DNA from: Thermococcus sp. MV5
GTDB taxonomy: Archaea; Methanobacteriota_B; Thermococci; Thermococcales; Thermococcaceae
DNA length: 64,000 bases
Direction: 5' to 3'
Assembly (NCBI RefSeq): GCF_012027425.1
Contig: NZ_SNUE01000001.1
Location: forward strand, 124,001-188,000
Positions 8,378-18,493 of the stretch are shown here, one piece after another. The translations under genes were made by a program, and so were the position numbers. Under the pieces are notes generated by a model. It had not been told where the DNA came from. It ran no database searches and saw only the letters and a list, made by a program, of their open reading frames with translations. How positions within the stretch are numbered: the stretch's first letter is position 1; every line of letters begins with the position of its first letter.

Positions 8378-9742
8378 ATGAGGGTAGTAACATTAAGAAT
8401 TCCGGATAAGTCTGCATTGGCATATGTGGAGAAAGCAGACCCCAAAGTATACTTTATGATATATGAGGAATTAACATATAGAAAGAGTTTTGGTAAATGG
8501 GAAAAACCTGAGAGTCTTTATAATCCCCACGCAAAGTCATTCCCTGTAGGGTTAATTCCAAGAGTAAAGGCCCTTCTTAATTCTAAAGGGTATAGAGTCA
8601 GGATTATTGATGAACGGAAAATAACAGGTGTCGAGATAAACGGAACTTGGAATGACAAATATCAACTTAGAAGATATCAGCAAAGAGCTGTTAAAAAAGC
8701 TTTAAGAACAAACATGGGTGTTTTAGCACTCCCTGTTGGAAGTGGAAAAACTATAATAGGACTTAGACTTATTTATGAACTTAACTTATCAACTTTGGTG
8801 GTGGTGCACACAAAAGAACTTCTTTACCAATGGGCGGATAATATTAGAGAGGTTTTAGGAATAGAGCCAGGGCTTGTGGGAGATAATAACTGGGATGAGA
8901 AACCTGTAACTGTAGCCATGATACAAACCCTGCTTTCAAGAGGAGTTGACAAACTCAAAAAACAGTATGCAATTCTAATGTTTGACGAATGCCATAGGAC
9001 TTCAGCCGCTGAAAAGTTCTATGAGCTTGGAATTAGCCTTCCCCAAAAATTTAGATTCGGATTATCTGCAACTCCCTGGAGAAGGATTAAGGGCGAGGAA
9101 CTGAAGATAGAAGGAGCCATCGGACCGATTATTTATGAAATAAAGGCCGAAGATCTGATTAAAGAGAAGTTTTTGGCAAAGCCAAGATTCATGATAATAG
9201 GATACGAATCTTCAATGCCTCCTCTGGCAGAACGATACAAAGAGCTCTATGAAGAGATAATAATGGAAAACGAAGAAAGAAACAAGGCAATCGTGAAAAC
9301 TGCATATAAGCTTGCAAAGCAAGAACACAGAGTACTGATTGACGTAAAACGGATAGAACATGGTAAAATACTAATAGAAATGCTCAAAAAGAAAGGTATA
9401 AACGCAGAATTTCTAAGCTCCCAAACTCCAAACAGATGGGAAATTTTTGAAAAGTTTAGAAATGGAGAAATTAATGTACTTATATCTACGTTGTTAAAGG
9501 AAGGTGTGGACATTCCAGAAATTTCGGCTATAATCCTTGCAGGTGGAGGAAAAAGCGATATCATGACAATCCAGACAATAGGAAGGGCCTTGAGGCCCAA
9601 AGGGGGCAGTAATGCAATTATAGTAGATATCAAAGATGAAGATCCTCTGCTCTTTACTCATTTCATAGAGAGACAAAAAGCCCTGAAGCAATACTATGGA
9701 AAATGTTATGATAAAGAACTCGAAAAGATCATAAAGAAATAA
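8378..9742 (+). CDS. XPB/Rad25-like superfamily 2 DNA helicase
   Basis: A 454-residue SF2 helicase. An N-terminal region of about 90 residues resembles the damage-recognition part of archaeal XPB. The Walker A sequence PVGSGKT is at residues 119-125, the Walker B box DECH at 203-206, the SATP motif near 230, and motif VI TIQTIGRALRPK near the end. XPB homologues unwind DNA in repair and transcription-related processes. TATA-like ACCTATAAAGG about 40 bases upstream and no ribosome site at the ATG suggest a leaderless or nearly leaderless mRNA. No Bax1 nuclease gene follows; truA lies convergent and overlaps the 3' end. Confidence 0.85.
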   Translation: MRVVTLRIPDKSALAYVEKADPKVYFMIYEELTYRKSFGKWEKPESLYNPHAKSFPVGLIPRVKALLNSKGYRVRIIDERKITGVEINGTWNDKYQLRRYQQRAVKKALRTNMGVLALPVGSGKTIIGLRLIYELNLSTLVVVHTKELLYQWADNIREVLGIEPGLVGDNNWDEKPVTVAMIQTLLSRGVDKLKKQYAILMFDECHRTSAAEKFYELGISLPQKFRFGLSATPWRRIKGEELKIEGAIGPIIYEIKAEDLIKEKFLAKPRFMIIGYESSMPPLAERYKELYEEIIMENEERNKAIVKTAYKLAKQEHRVLIDVKRIEHGKILIEMLKKKGINAEFLSSQTPNRWEIFEKFRNGEINVLISTLLKEGVDIPEISAIILAGGGKSDIMTIQTIGRALRPKGGSNAIIVDIKDEDPLLFTHFIERQKALKQYYGKCYDKELEKIIKK

Positions 9743-10529
9743 TCCAGTCCTCAAAGATTGCCGCCCTTGTTAGATGCATTCTAAATCTTTCAAAAAATTC
9801 TCTTTTAACTTTTTCAATTGCATAACTGTCCTTCTTAAACGCTATATTTTCATACTTGATTTCCCACAAGACAAGATTTTCTGGATGAGCTGGAGGGAGT
9901 TTTTTATCTACTTTTTCTTTTAACATAAAATCTATTTCTTCCTCCGAAAAAATTCCCATTCCACAGAGTTTAAGAGCAGTGACTATTCTTCTCACCATTT
10001 CCCAGAGAAAACTCTCCCCTTCAATTTCTATCATGATTATCTTCCCTCTGGAAACCACATCAATTCTTCGTATAATCCTTACAGGGTTTTTAAATTCTTC
10101 AAGACGAGCAAAATTGGAGAAATCATGCTCCCCAATGAAGAGTTCAGCACACGACTTAAGTTTTATTAAATCGATCCCTTCATTAAAAAGATAGTAGCGA
10201 TAAACCTTGCCTACAGCCCAAAACCTTGGATGGAACTCCTCAGGAACACTTGCATTCCCCAAAACCCATACATCATTAAGATAGTGATTTAAAATCCTTG
10301 GTTCAGTAAGATCCGGTCTACTTGTATCAAACGCAATTACATTACCAAATGCTGAAACTCCCCTATCTGTCCGAGAGGCCCCCTTGAAATCGGCTTCTCG
10401 AATATCCTCAATTATCCCGAGCTTTTTTAGTACCCTAATCACTTCCCCCTCCACTGTCCGAAGCCCAGGCTGTCGTTGAAACCCATAAAACTTAGTGCCA
10501 TCGTAGGCTATCTTTAACGCTATTCTCAT
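9729..10529 (-). CDS. truA: tRNA pseudouridine synthase A
   Basis: TruA isomerises uridines 38-40 in the tRNA anticodon arm. The 266-residue protein has the catalytic aspartate in GASRTDRGVSAFGN (Asp55) and the conserved FLWEMVRRIVTAL near residue 180, with the basic N-terminus IALKIAYDGTKFYGFQ. The last 14 bases overlap the convergent helicase gene. A TATA-like TTTATATTT about 25 bases before the ATG and the lack of a ribosome site suggest a leaderless transcript. Confidence 0.93.
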   Translation of the reverse strand: MRIALKIAYDGTKFYGFQRQPGLRTVEGEVIRVLKKLGIIEDIREADFKGASRTDRGVSAFGNVIAFDTSRPDLTEPRILNHYLNDVWVLGNASVPEEFHPRFWAVGKVYRYYLFNEGIDLIKLKSCAELFIGEHDFSNFARLEEFKNPVRIIRRIDVVSRGKIIMIEIEGESFLWEMVRRIVTALKLCGMGIFSEEEIDFMLKEKVDKKLPPAHPENLVLWEIKYENIAFKKDSYAIEKVKREFFERFRMHLTRAAIFEDWIISL

Positions 10530-10707
10530 ATTGGATAGATGATTAGGAAAATATAAAAGGATTATTGGGATAAAGTGTGGTTTACAAACAGCAAGGTCAA
10601 TGTGTCTAGTTGATGTATCTTATAGTCCATCATTTTTGAAAATTTGACAATAAAAAAAGGACAAAAGCTAAAACCTCTTTTTCTTAGAAAATTCAGGGGT
10701 GTAAAAA

Positions 10708-10809
10708 ATGACCGTTGAACTGGATATTGAGATTCAAGAGTCCCTAATTAACTTTGAGATCATGTTTACATTTGCAAAGAGATTTCTACAAGAGAGTGCC
10801 CCTTTTTGA
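10708..10809 (+). CDS. Possible 33-residue small protein
   Basis: A short open frame with an ATG preceded by AGGGGTG six bases upstream, a good ribosome site for this genome. The product is acidic, beginning MTVELDIEIQES and ending RFLQESAPF, and could form one amphipathic helix. It occupies the gap between truA and the convergent end of pheT. I recognise no family. It might be a truncated antitoxin-like gene or simply chance; only the ribosome site argues for it. Confidence 0.3.
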   Translation: MTVELDIEIQESLINFEIMFTFAKRFLQESAPF

Positions 10810-10837
10810 GTTCCATACTAAAAGACAAAAAGAAAGA

Positions 10838-12520
10838 TCAAAGAAAACTTCCTCTATAGAATGGCCTTAGGAATACTTCAAAAGCGGCTACTGGCATCTC
10901 TATTCCCCAATTTTCCAAAACTTGGGGATGAACCTCGCCGATTATACCAATGCTCTTTCCTTCCACTATTATTTCTCCGGCCCTACCTGGAATAAATGAG
11001 CCGTATTCTATTTCTCTAAGCTCATATTTTACTCCTAAGTGATGCATCAAACTATCAAGAACCTCTTTGGCTTCAGTGAAAGTAACCTTCGGATGTGCTA
11101 TGGCTACACCAAGTTTGCTCTCACTTACTGTCTTGGTCTCCTTGCTCTCATCAATTAAAGTGACCTTTCCAACCTCAAAGATTTTTTGAGGGTATTCTTC
11201 ATGCGTATTCTGGCCCAGGAACTCCATCAAACTTGGTAAAAGCCATCTTCTAAGGGCACTCCACTTCTGACTTATTGGGTTCTCTATCTCAACTATGTCC
11301 TCCTCTGGAATATTCATTTTGCCAAACTGTGCCTCTCTATTTGTTAAGTTAAAAGTCATGACCTCCTGAAGTCCAAAGCCCACCATAAGGTCCCTCACTG
11401 CATTTTCAAAGTCGATGAAATCATCCCCTCTTCCCTGAACTGCTAACTTAGGCTCTTCGGGTTCAATATTGTTATACCCATAAGCTATAAGCACATCCTC
11501 CATGACATCCCTCGGATGCATTATATCGTCCCTAAAAGCAGGGTATTTGAGTTTTGCTTTACCATCAACAAGCTCAACTTCGTAAAACATCCTTTCAAGA
11601 AGGTCTTTTACTTCCTCATCACTAAGTTCGACACCAGTAAGCTTTTTAATATAATCCAACTCAACCTCAAATTCTTTTGGGGTTAAATCAGGGCTCTCTA
11701 CTTCAAAGTCCTTGTAAACAACCTTAACACTCTTTATTTTTCCTCCTCTTTCTGCTAAGGCAGTCACTATAACGTTTAAAGCAAGCATTATCTTCTCAAG
11801 GTGCCAACCAGTAATATCTATGAAAATATTTCTAGTATTCTCTGTAACCTTCCCATGAGTCTCAGAATTTATAACAGGAGGCATGGAAAGAACATTTCCT
11901 CCACTATCAACAAGTAACGGATAGTATGGTTTCCCCTTAATCAGGTGACCATATTCTTTTCCTTTTTCATGCTTTTCTAATATCTCCTCTGCCGTCATTT
12001 CTCCTTCACTATTTAAGGGAATGAATTTTATTTTCTCAGGCTCTACTGCTTTATAATAGAAAGGAGGCTCAAGTTTATCAAAGTCAAATGTTCCTATGGC
12101 GACTTCCTTTCTTCTTCTGCCAAGTGTCAGTGCAACTTTCTCTTGCAACTGGATAATCTGCTTTAATGCCTCTTCATCTAACCTAAGATTCTCGACTATA
12201 GCATAAACTCCATATGGTCTTATATCCTTAAGTTTCTCGTCAACGTAAACCACCACGTCACTCTTCTCAATTTCATAGCCTGGTAGGCCCTTTCTCATTC
12301 CCAAGGCCCAACGCACCTGTCTAGCTATACCCTCGGCACTCCACAAGTCAGGCCTGTTGGTATCCTTAGCGTCAGCTTTAAAGTATATTTTACCTTCATG
12401 CTCCCAGAGATCATCAAGTTCGCATTTAGCATAGAGGAAAAGATCTTCCCATTCTTCAACTGTGAACTCCTTTCCCACCAGCCTCTCCAAGTCATGCTTA
12501 GCAACATCGAACTTTGGCAT
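10838..12520 (-). CDS. pheT: Phenylalanyl-tRNA synthetase beta subunit
   Basis: The beta subunit of the alpha2-beta2 enzyme that charges tRNA-Phe; it carries editing (B3/B4) and tRNA-binding modules. The 560-residue form is the short archaeal/eukaryotic type, without the bacterial N-terminal EMAP-like and C-terminal RRM-like domains. Visible motifs include FKADAKDTNRPDLWSAEGIA, NSETHGKVTENTRNIFIDIT and the B5-like segment PKEFEVELDYIKKLTG, with FEVGKV near the C-terminus. The gene follows pheS by six bases in one operon. Confidence 0.95.
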   Translation of the reverse strand: MPKFDVAKHDLERLVGKEFTVEEWEDLFLYAKCELDDLWEHEGKIYFKADAKDTNRPDLWSAEGIARQVRWALGMRKGLPGYEIEKSDVVVYVDEKLKDIRPYGVYAIVENLRLDEEALKQIIQLQEKVALTLGRRRKEVAIGTFDFDKLEPPFYYKAVEPEKIKFIPLNSEGEMTAEEILEKHEKGKEYGHLIKGKPYYPLLVDSGGNVLSMPPVINSETHGKVTENTRNIFIDITGWHLEKIMLALNVIVTALAERGGKIKSVKVVYKDFEVESPDLTPKEFEVELDYIKKLTGVELSDEEVKDLLERMFYEVELVDGKAKLKYPAFRDDIMHPRDVMEDVLIAYGYNNIEPEEPKLAVQGRGDDFIDFENAVRDLMVGFGLQEVMTFNLTNREAQFGKMNIPEEDIVEIENPISQKWSALRRWLLPSLMEFLGQNTHEEYPQKIFEVGKVTLIDESKETKTVSESKLGVAIAHPKVTFTEAKEVLDSLMHHLGVKYELREIEYGSFIPGRAGEIIVEGKSIGIIGEVHPQVLENWGIEMPVAAFEVFLRPFYRGSFL

Positions 12521-12526
12521 CTTTCA

Positions 12527-14038
12527 TCACCACACTAATTTAGCTTCTCTCAACCATTTTAGGTCATAACTAAAGAGGTATCGTATATCATCTATCCCAA
12601 GTTTAAACATGGCTAGTCTATCAATTCCAATTCCCCAAGCTATAACTGGAGCATTGATTCCTAGCGGTTTGGTCATTTCCTCTCTAAATATCCCTGCTCC
12701 TCCAAACTCTACCCATCCAAGTTCCTCATGATACGCACTCATCTGGACACTAGGTTCTGTGAATGGGTAATAATCAGGAAGGAACTTCACTTTCTTCGCT
12801 CCAGCTATTTCAACGGCAAACCGCTTCAGTATTCCAAGAAGGTGTTTGAATGTCAAGTCTTCCCCTACCACGAATCCATCCACCTGGTTAAACTCTATAA
12901 GGTGGGTCCTATCCAAAACATCGGGTCTGAAAACTCTTTGAATGGCAAAATACTTGCCAGGTATTTGAACACCTTTACCAAGTTGTCTTGCACTTAAAGC
13001 AGTCGCATGAGCTCTTGGCATTAACAACATAGCAGTTCTTGGATCCCACTTGTAGCCCCAGCCTCTTGAACCAGTGGTCCATCCATGTTCATGGGAGGCT
13101 TTTACTCTTTCTACAAGTTCTTCACTTGGAAGGTATCCATGCTTGGGATACTTAAGCTGATAAGTATCTGTCCAATCCCTAGCCGGATGATTCTGAGGTT
13201 GGAACAGAGCATCAAAGTTCCAAAACTGAGTCTCAATTAAACTCTCCGCACTCATTTCGATGAATCCCATTTCTATGAGTTTTCTTCTTATCTTCTCCAA
13301 AAAGGCTCTATATGGTTGCTTCTTACCGGGATAGATCCTCTTAACAGGAGCCTGTATGTTAAAACGTTTAAACTCGACATTTCTCCATTCTCCACTCTTT
13401 ATAAGCTCTGGAGTTAGAATCGAAACTTCTTTCTTTAATTCAAGCCCCATTTCCACAAGCTTTAATCCATCTTCCGTAATCTCCACTTCTCTTTCCGATT
13501 TTATATCCTCTTCTCCAATTTTTCTGCTTTTCACCTCTTTCAGAGGAATCATCTGTTCAATAGTCTTTTTCTCTACTTCACCCTTCTCCACAAGAAGTTT
13601 GAGGACAGTATCAATAGGCCTTTCCTTATAAAGAGCTTCTTTTGCCTTATCCGTTGCCTCTAAAACAAGACCCCCATCTTCTTTCTTGATATTAGCCCAT
13701 CCTTCTTTCCTAAGAATCCCAATTATTGGTCTGAGTTCATCCTCATCAAGCACACCTTTGAGATCATCCAAAGTTATCCTTCCCCTCTCCACAAGGAGTT
13801 TTAAAGCCCTTCTTTCCGGAAGCCCGATTTGACCATATTTTCTTCCTAATTCTGTGATCCTTACAATTTTTTTCTGCCTTTCATGTAGTCGTGCAAGTCC
13901 CTTACTTTGAAGCCATAGAATAGCCCTCATGACTGCTACTTGATCAAGGTTGGTTTCTTTAACAAGGTCTTCAAATTTCACTTTTTTAAAATCCTTGAGC
14001 TTGATGAGAGTCAACTTTTCTTGATAGCTTAGTTCCAT
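12527..14038 (-). CDS. pheS: Phenylalanyl-tRNA synthetase alpha subunit
   Basis: The catalytic alpha subunit that activates phenylalanine. From the ATG at 14038 the protein has 503 residues: an N-terminal winged-helix tRNA-binding region (about 1-220) and a class II catalytic core with motif 2 around [11 protein letters not shown] and motif 3 [18 protein letters not shown] near the C-terminus. The start [17 protein letters not shown] is chosen because a GGGGGGTTGAT ribosome site precedes it; a longer frame reaching into tdh has no homologous look. It is cotranscribed with pheT. Confidence 0.95.
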   Translation of the reverse strand: MELSYQEKLTLIKLKDFKKVKFEDLVKETNLDQVAVMRAILWLQSKGLARLHERQKKIVRITELGRKYGQIGLPERRALKLLVERGRITLDDLKGVLDEDELRPIIGILRKEGWANIKKEDGGLVLEATDKAKEALYKERPIDTVLKLLVEKGEVEKKTIEQMIPLKEVKSRKIGEEDIKSEREVEITEDGLKLVEMGLELKKEVSILTPELIKSGEWRNVEFKRFNIQAPVKRIYPGKKQPYRAFLEKIRRKLIEMGFIEMSAESLIETQFWNFDALFQPQNHPARDWTDTYQLKYPKHGYLPSEELVERVKASHEHGWTTGSRGWGYKWDPRTAMLLMPRAHATALSARQLGKGVQIPGKYFAIQRVFRPDVLDRTHLIEFNQVDGFVVGEDLTFKHLLGILKRFAVEIAGAKKVKFLPDYYPFTEPSVQMSAYHEELGWVEFGGAGIFREEMTKPLGINAPVIAWGIGIDRLAMFKLGIDDIRYLFSYDLKWLREAKLVW

Positions 14039-14117
14039 TATCAACCCCCCGAGAGAACTCTCACAAGAGTTACTTAAAAATTGCGGTGGGAAAATGAACA
14101 AAAGAATACAGAGAGAA

Positions 14118-15170
14118 TTAATACTTGTGTGGGAAGAAGACAACCTTGCCTGTTTTTCCAGCACGCATGAGCTCAAAGGCTTCTTCGAACCTGTCTAACC
14201 CATTGTACTTATGAGTGATGATTGGATCTAAGTTAAGCTTTCCACTCTTTAGAAGATTTGAGACAGTATACCATGTTTGCCATAAGTGTCTTCCGGTTAT
14301 TCCATGCACTTCTAGGGACTTGAAGATAACTAAGTTGTTTATATCAAAAATTACCTCCTTAGGGAACAGTCCTAAAAGACTAACCCTTCCTGCTGGAGTC
14401 ACTGCTTGCAAACCTTGCTCAAGAGCTTTAGGAGCACCACTGAATTCAAGGAAAACATCTACACCATTGCCATTAGTCAAGTCCTTTACTTCCTTAACTA
14501 CATCTTCTTCCATTGGATTTATGACAACATCAGCCCCTACTTTTTTTGCAAGATCTCTTCTAAAATCACTCGGCTCACTTACAATAACAAGAGAAGCACC
14601 ACTTGCCTTAGCAACAGTTATGCCTAGAAGACCTAATGGACCTGCCCCAGTGATAAGAACAGTTTTACCTGCAATAGGTCCTGCTAAAACTGTGTCAACT
14701 GCATTTCCAAGAGGTTCTTGAAGGGTTGCGTATTCTGGAGGAATTTCCTTGGGATTTTTCCACGCATTTTGAGCAGGCACTATTGCATATTCAGCGAAAA
14801 CACCATCACTATCCACACCAAATATTTTTGTGTTCTGACACACATGATAATTACCAGTTTTACACTGATAACATTCTCCGCAAACTATATGTGTCTCTGC
14901 TGAGATATAATCCCCTATTTGAATATTATCCACTCCAGGTCCTACCTCTACTACTTCCCCAGCTACTTCATGACCCATTATTTGAGGAGGTTTTATTCTG
15001 GTCTGGGCCCATTCATTCCATTCGTAAATATGTAAGTCAGTGCCGCAAATACTTGTAGCAAGAACCTTAATGAGAACTTCACCTTCTTTTGGCTTTGGAA
15101 CATCAACTTCAACGAGTTCTGCACCATAAGCAGGTTTACTTTTCATTATTGCGATCATTTTCTCGTTCAT
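14118..15170 (-). CDS. tdh: L-threonine 3-dehydrogenase
   Basis: Tdh oxidises threonine to 2-amino-3-ketobutyrate with NAD+, the first step of threonine breakdown to glycine and acetyl-CoA. The 350-residue zinc-dependent medium-chain dehydrogenase has [15 protein letters not shown] and [14 protein letters not shown] for catalytic zinc, [15 protein letters not shown] for structural zinc, and [18 protein letters not shown] for NAD. It is very like the characterised Pyrococcus enzyme as I remember it. The start [10 protein letters not shown] at 15170 follows GGAGATGAT; five extra codons upstream are possible. Confidence 0.95.
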   Translation of the reverse strand: MNEKMIAIMKSKPAYGAELVEVDVPKPKEGEVLIKVLATSICGTDLHIYEWNEWAQTRIKPPQIMGHEVAGEVVEVGPGVDNIQIGDYISAETHIVCGECYQCKTGNYHVCQNTKIFGVDSDGVFAEYAIVPAQNAWKNPKEIPPEYATLQEPLGNAVDTVLAGPIAGKTVLITGAGPLGLLGITVAKASGASLVIVSEPSDFRRDLAKKVGADVVINPMEEDVVKEVKDLTNGNGVDVFLEFSGAPKALEQGLQAVTPAGRVSLLGLFPKEVIFDINNLVIFKSLEVHGITGRHLWQTWYTVSNLLKSGKLNLDPIITHKYNGLDRFEEAFELMRAGKTGKVVFFPHKY

Positions 15171-15401
15171 ATGTATCATCTCCATGAATTTTTTAACATT
15201 GCTATCTCTGTTTTCGCTGATATAAATCTTTTTGCTCTATAAAATATGTGGGCCCTAAAAATCAGGCCTTATTTCTCTGTTAGCGTGTGGAATAAAGACC
15301 TAAGTGACGAAAAGTTTGAAAAAGACACATCCATTACCAAAAATCTTAAATACATTTACTATCACCATAAGATTGCAGATACTTACTTGGTGGTGTCTGA
15401 A

Positions 15402-15638
15402 TTGGAGGATAGAAAGTTTGAAAGGAAAGGAAGAGATAAAAGAGCTCCAAGAGTTCCTCCTGTAAAAGTTGGTGAAAGATATAAAGTGAAAATTGAAGCT
15501 CTTGGAAAAAGTGGAGATGGCATAGCTAGGATTAAGGGGTTTGTAGTATTCGTCCCAAACACAAAAGTTGGAGACGAAGTTGAAATTGTCATTAACAGTG
15601 TAAAAAGAAAATTTGCTTTTGGAGAACTCATAGGTTAA
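15402..15638 (+). CDS. TRAM-domain RNA-binding protein
   Basis: A small TRAM-domain protein, an OB-like beta-barrel that binds RNA and is thought to act as an archaeal RNA chaperone. The core runs [18 protein letters not shown], then [17 protein letters not shown] to the C-terminus, after a basic stretch [15 protein letters not shown] choose the TTG at 15402 (78 residues): a TATA-like CTTAAATACA at about 15343-15352 and a GGTGGTG ribosome site at 15389-15395 both point to it. A longer in-frame start at 15246 sits right after a TATA-like ATAAAAT and is unlikely. Confidence 0.82.
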   Translation: MEDRKFERKGRDKRAPRVPPVKVGERYKVKIEALGKSGDGIARIKGFVVFVPNTKVGDEVEIVINSVKRKFAFGELIG

Positions 15639-15763
15639 CTTCCCTTTTTATTCTTATTTCATGGAAAATCTTATATTTCCTACTTTACATAGATGGGTAA
15701 TGTGAGTACTAGGTCTGCACAAGTTTGACTTTATCAAAATTTATTATAATGGGAGTGTGAGTA

Positions 15764-16522
15764 ATGCCAGTTATAATTGTCACTGGGAGGGGAGGAGCCG
15801 GTAAAACCACTACCACTGCAAATTTAAGTGTATATTTCGCCCAACAAGAATATAGGACTCTTGCAATAGATGGCGACCTTTTCTTACCCAATCTTGGATT
15901 TCACTTTGCTTTAGAAAATGTCAGTTACACCCTTCACTCTATTCTTAAAAACCCCGATGTAGAACCAGAATGGACGATATATAAGCATGCAAAAACTGCG
16001 GTAAATGTGATACCGGGAAGTACTAGACTCCAAGATGTCGTAGGAATTTCCCCTAAACGATTAAGGGATGTCGTGGAGCTGATGAAATATAAGTTCCCCC
16101 TGGTGTTTGTTGATTCTCCCACTGGAATACCTTTCGACACATTACCAACTTTTGAAGTTGCAGACTATCAAATAATAGTCGTTGAAATTGAGAGGTCTCC
16201 AATTTATTCTTTTGAAGCTATGGTTGAGAACGAGATTAATAAACTCAGGGTAATTGGAGAAGAGTATGGATTAAAGATTGGAGTTATTCTAAACAAAGTT
16301 AGAGAGTCAGAAGATGTGATCGAGCATATCGTAGAGGAGATTGACCAGAAGGTTGGTTTACCTGTTATAGGTATTATTCCCTTTGACGAGAGCGTGCCAG
16401 AATCTATTAACGTAGGGATTCCAATTCTTGGGTATAAACCCCGCAGTGATGCTGCAATAGCATTTTATGAAGCTGGAGAAATACTTGAGGAATGGATATT
16501 TAAAAAGGTTAAAAAGAGTTGA
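15764..16522 (+). CDS. MinD/ParA-family P-loop ATPase
   Basis: A 252-residue MinD-like ATPase. The deviant Walker A is VTGRGGAGKTTTTANLS at the N-terminus, with the signature lysine position replaced by arginine in GRGG; LAIDGDLFLPNLG (switch I) and VFVDSPTGIPFDT (Walker B) follow. A short basic, helical C-terminus EEWIFKKVKK could contact the membrane as in MinD. Archaea carry several such paralogues with roles in positioning or regulation. The role here is unknown. hmgA starts 27 bases downstream, so the two may share a transcript. Confidence 0.85.
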   Translation: MPVIIVTGRGGAGKTTTTANLSVYFAQQEYRTLAIDGDLFLPNLGFHFALENVSYTLHSILKNPDVEPEWTIYKHAKTAVNVIPGSTRLQDVVGISPKRLRDVVELMKYKFPLVFVDSPTGIPFDTLPTFEVADYQIIVVEIERSPIYSFEAMVENEINKLRVIGEEYGLKIGVILNKVRESEDVIEHIVEEIDQKVGLPVIGIIPFDESVPESINVGIPILGYKPRSDAAIAFYEAGEILEEWIFKKVKKS

Positions 16523-16548
16523 AAAAATCTCTTTTTGGGGGTTATACT

Positions 16549-17772
16549 ATGAACATTGAAGAACTCATTAAGAAAGTTGCTAAGGGAGAAATTAAACTAC
16601 ACCAAGTGGAAAAATATACAAATGATAAGCGTCTTGCCACAGAAATAAGAAGAAAGGCACTTGAAAGAAAGCTTGGAGTAACATTAGACAACATTGGGCA
16701 CTACTCTATAGATCCAAACCAAGTCATCGGCAAAAATATTGAAAACATGATTGGAGTCGTTCAAATTCCTATGGGTGTAGCAGGACCTCTCAAAATAAAT
16801 GGAGAATATGCCAAAGGAGAATTTTACATTCCTCTTGCCACCACTGAGGGCGCATTGGTAGCCTCTGTTAACAGGGGATGTTCAACTCTAACAGCTGCAG
16901 GAGGTGTCAAAACCACTATAATTGGTGACAAAATGACACGTGCACCTCTTCTCAAGTGTCCCGATGCCAGAAAAGCAAGGGAAGTTGCAGAATGGGTCAA
17001 AGGAAACATTGAGTACCTTCAAGAAGAGGCTGTAAGCAAAGTCACTAGACATGGAAAGCTTAGGGATATTAAACCATATATAGTTGGTAACAATCTCTAT
17101 CTTCGTTTTGAATTTGAAACTGGCGATGCTATGGGAATGAATATGGTAACAATAGCAAGTGAAGAGATCATGAAAGTAATTGAAAGCAGATTTCCAGAAG
17201 TTAAATATCTGGCCCTTTCAGGTAATGTCTGTGTTGACAAAAAGCCTAATGCGATGAATTTCATTAACGGTAGAGGAAAAAGCGTGATTGCTGAAGCCAC
17301 AATACCGCGTGAAATTGTAGAGAAAAAACTTAAGACAACCCCTGAACTTATAGCAGAGGTAAATTATCGTAAAAACCTTGTGGGATCCGCACAAGCAGGG
17401 AGCTACGGATTTAACGCTCACTTTGGAAACATTGTGGGAGCAATTTTCCTTGCAACTGGTCAAGATGAGGCACAAATAACCGAAGGCTCACATGGAATAA
17501 CTTTAGCCGAAGTTACTCCAGAGGGGGACTTATACATCAGTATAACAATGCCTAGCCTTGAAATCGGAACCGTAGGTGGAGGAACAAGAGTACCAACACA
17601 ACGAGAAGCCCTGACTATAATGGGAGTCGCAGGCGGGGGCAAACCACCAGGGGCAAATGCCAAAAAATTTGCAGAGATAATTGCTGGAGCTGTTTTAGCC
17701 GGAGAGCTCTCACTCCTGGCTGCAATAGCTGCGAAACATTTAGCTAAAGCCCATAAAGAGCTTGGACGTTAA
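16549..17772 (+). CDS. hmgA: HMG-CoA reductase
   Basis: Class I hydroxymethylglutaryl-CoA reductase, which makes mevalonate from HMG-CoA with NADPH for archaeal isoprenoid lipids. The 407-residue soluble protein has ATTEGALVASVNRGC with the catalytic glutamate, GDAMGMNMVTIASEEI for NADP binding, the aspartate in ATGQDEAQ, and the C-terminal histidine in AAKHLAKAHKELGR. There is no membrane anchor, as usual in archaea. The ATG at 16549 follows GGGGG; an upstream TTG is possible but gives a non-conserved extension. Confidence 0.95.
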   Translation: MNIEELIKKVAKGEIKLHQVEKYTNDKRLATEIRRKALERKLGVTLDNIGHYSIDPNQVIGKNIENMIGVVQIPMGVAGPLKINGEYAKGEFYIPLATTEGALVASVNRGCSTLTAAGGVKTTIIGDKMTRAPLLKCPDARKAREVAEWVKGNIEYLQEEAVSKVTRHGKLRDIKPYIVGNNLYLRFEFETGDAMGMNMVTIASEEIMKVIESRFPEVKYLALSGNVCVDKKPNAMNFINGRGKSVIAEATIPREIVEKKLKTTPELIAEVNYRKNLVGSAQAGSYGFNAHFGNIVGAIFLATGQDEAQITEGSHGITLAEVTPEGDLYISITMPSLEIGTVGGGTRVPTQREALTIMGVAGGGKPPGANAKKFAEIIAGAVLAGELSLLAAIAAKHLAKAHKELGR

Positions 17773-17780
17773 AAGTTGAC

Positions 17781-18437
17781 TCATCGTTTTATTCTCTTAA
17801 TTTTGTCTCTCAACACTTTCATTCTCTCTGAGTCTTCCACAACACGGACACCTCTAAACTTTAAAAGCGAAAAAGGATAATCTATAACTAGAGTTACCAA
17901 AACCACAAACGTAGTAATTGCTAAAGTCAAAAGAAGATAATCTAAATACTCGTCTGCCTTGAAAAACCACGAAGAAGCCAACCCAATAAGTAACGAAAAC
18001 AAAAAGGTTATTCCCGAACGATGTTCATGTCTTTTTACGCCTATCTTTCTCTGACATATCAGTTTGAGCAAGTATGCCAAGCCTTCTTTTTTCATTATTT
18101 CAAAAACGAATTTAGTAATTTTGCTGTTCTCTAGCTTAAAATCCAATTCTTCCTTTCCAGAAAATAAGTAGAGTACACGACTCAGCTCTCCTTCGATTTC
18201 AATCACCCCAATTACAGGGTCTGACCCATATAGAGAGTTACCAAGTTCTGTCACGATATAACACTCCGGCTCAACAAATCGCAAAGGCCGAATATTTTTT
18301 GAAGATAGGTATCTTTCGAGATCCTTTGAGAGATTAGCAACTGATTCGCCTTTAACCTTTATGTAAACACATCTCTTAATATCCTTTGATTTTGCATTGA
18401 AGTATTCAGAAAAATATCTACGAAATAACTCCCACAT
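17781..18437 (-). CDS. Tail-anchored membrane protein of unknown function (paralogue of next gene)
   Basis: A 218-residue protein I do not recognise. A soluble N-terminal part (about 1-135) is followed by two hydrophobic segments (roughly residues 142-160 and 167-187) and a basic tail LRDKIKRIKR. Its layout matches the upstream neighbour at 18494: both share a pattern of K-V-K near the start, a P-E-x-Y block, a V-V/I-E-(L/I) strand, an F-x-x-F-x-I-K-K-(D/E) block, then the membrane hairpin. The pair probably arose by tandem duplication and may form a membrane complex with cytosolic domains. Confidence 0.7.
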   Translation of the reverse strand: MWELFRRYFSEYFNAKSKDIKRCVYIKVKGESVANLSKDLERYLSSKNIRPLRFVEPECYIVTELGNSLYGSDPVIGVIEIEGELSRVLYLFSGKEELDFKLENSKITKFVFEIMKKEGLAYLLKLICQRKIGVKRHEHRSGITFLFSLLIGLASSWFFKADEYLDYLLLTLAITTFVVLVTLVIDYPFSLLKFRGVRVVEDSERMKVLRDKIKRIKR

Positions 18438-18493
18438 ATTGCTAAGTTACTTTTTGAAGTTTAAAAATATTATGTCTGGGATTTTAAACAAAG

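Noticed and set aside
10570-10660. A possible C/D box RNA on the minus strand between truA and pheT (ATGATGG)
   Set aside because: Box C is imperfect, and no D or D' box is found at proper spacing.
14039-14176. A 46-residue N-terminal extension of PheS overlapping tdh
   Set aside because: The extension is serine/leucine rich without homologous character and passes through the strong GGGGGG ribosome site before the ATG at 14038.
15246-15401. A longer N-terminus for the TRAM protein starting at ATG 15246
   Set aside because: The ATG lies immediately after a TATA-like element, so a transcript could not include it, and the extra residues are not like TRAM proteins. Promoter and ribosome site inside favour TTG 15402.
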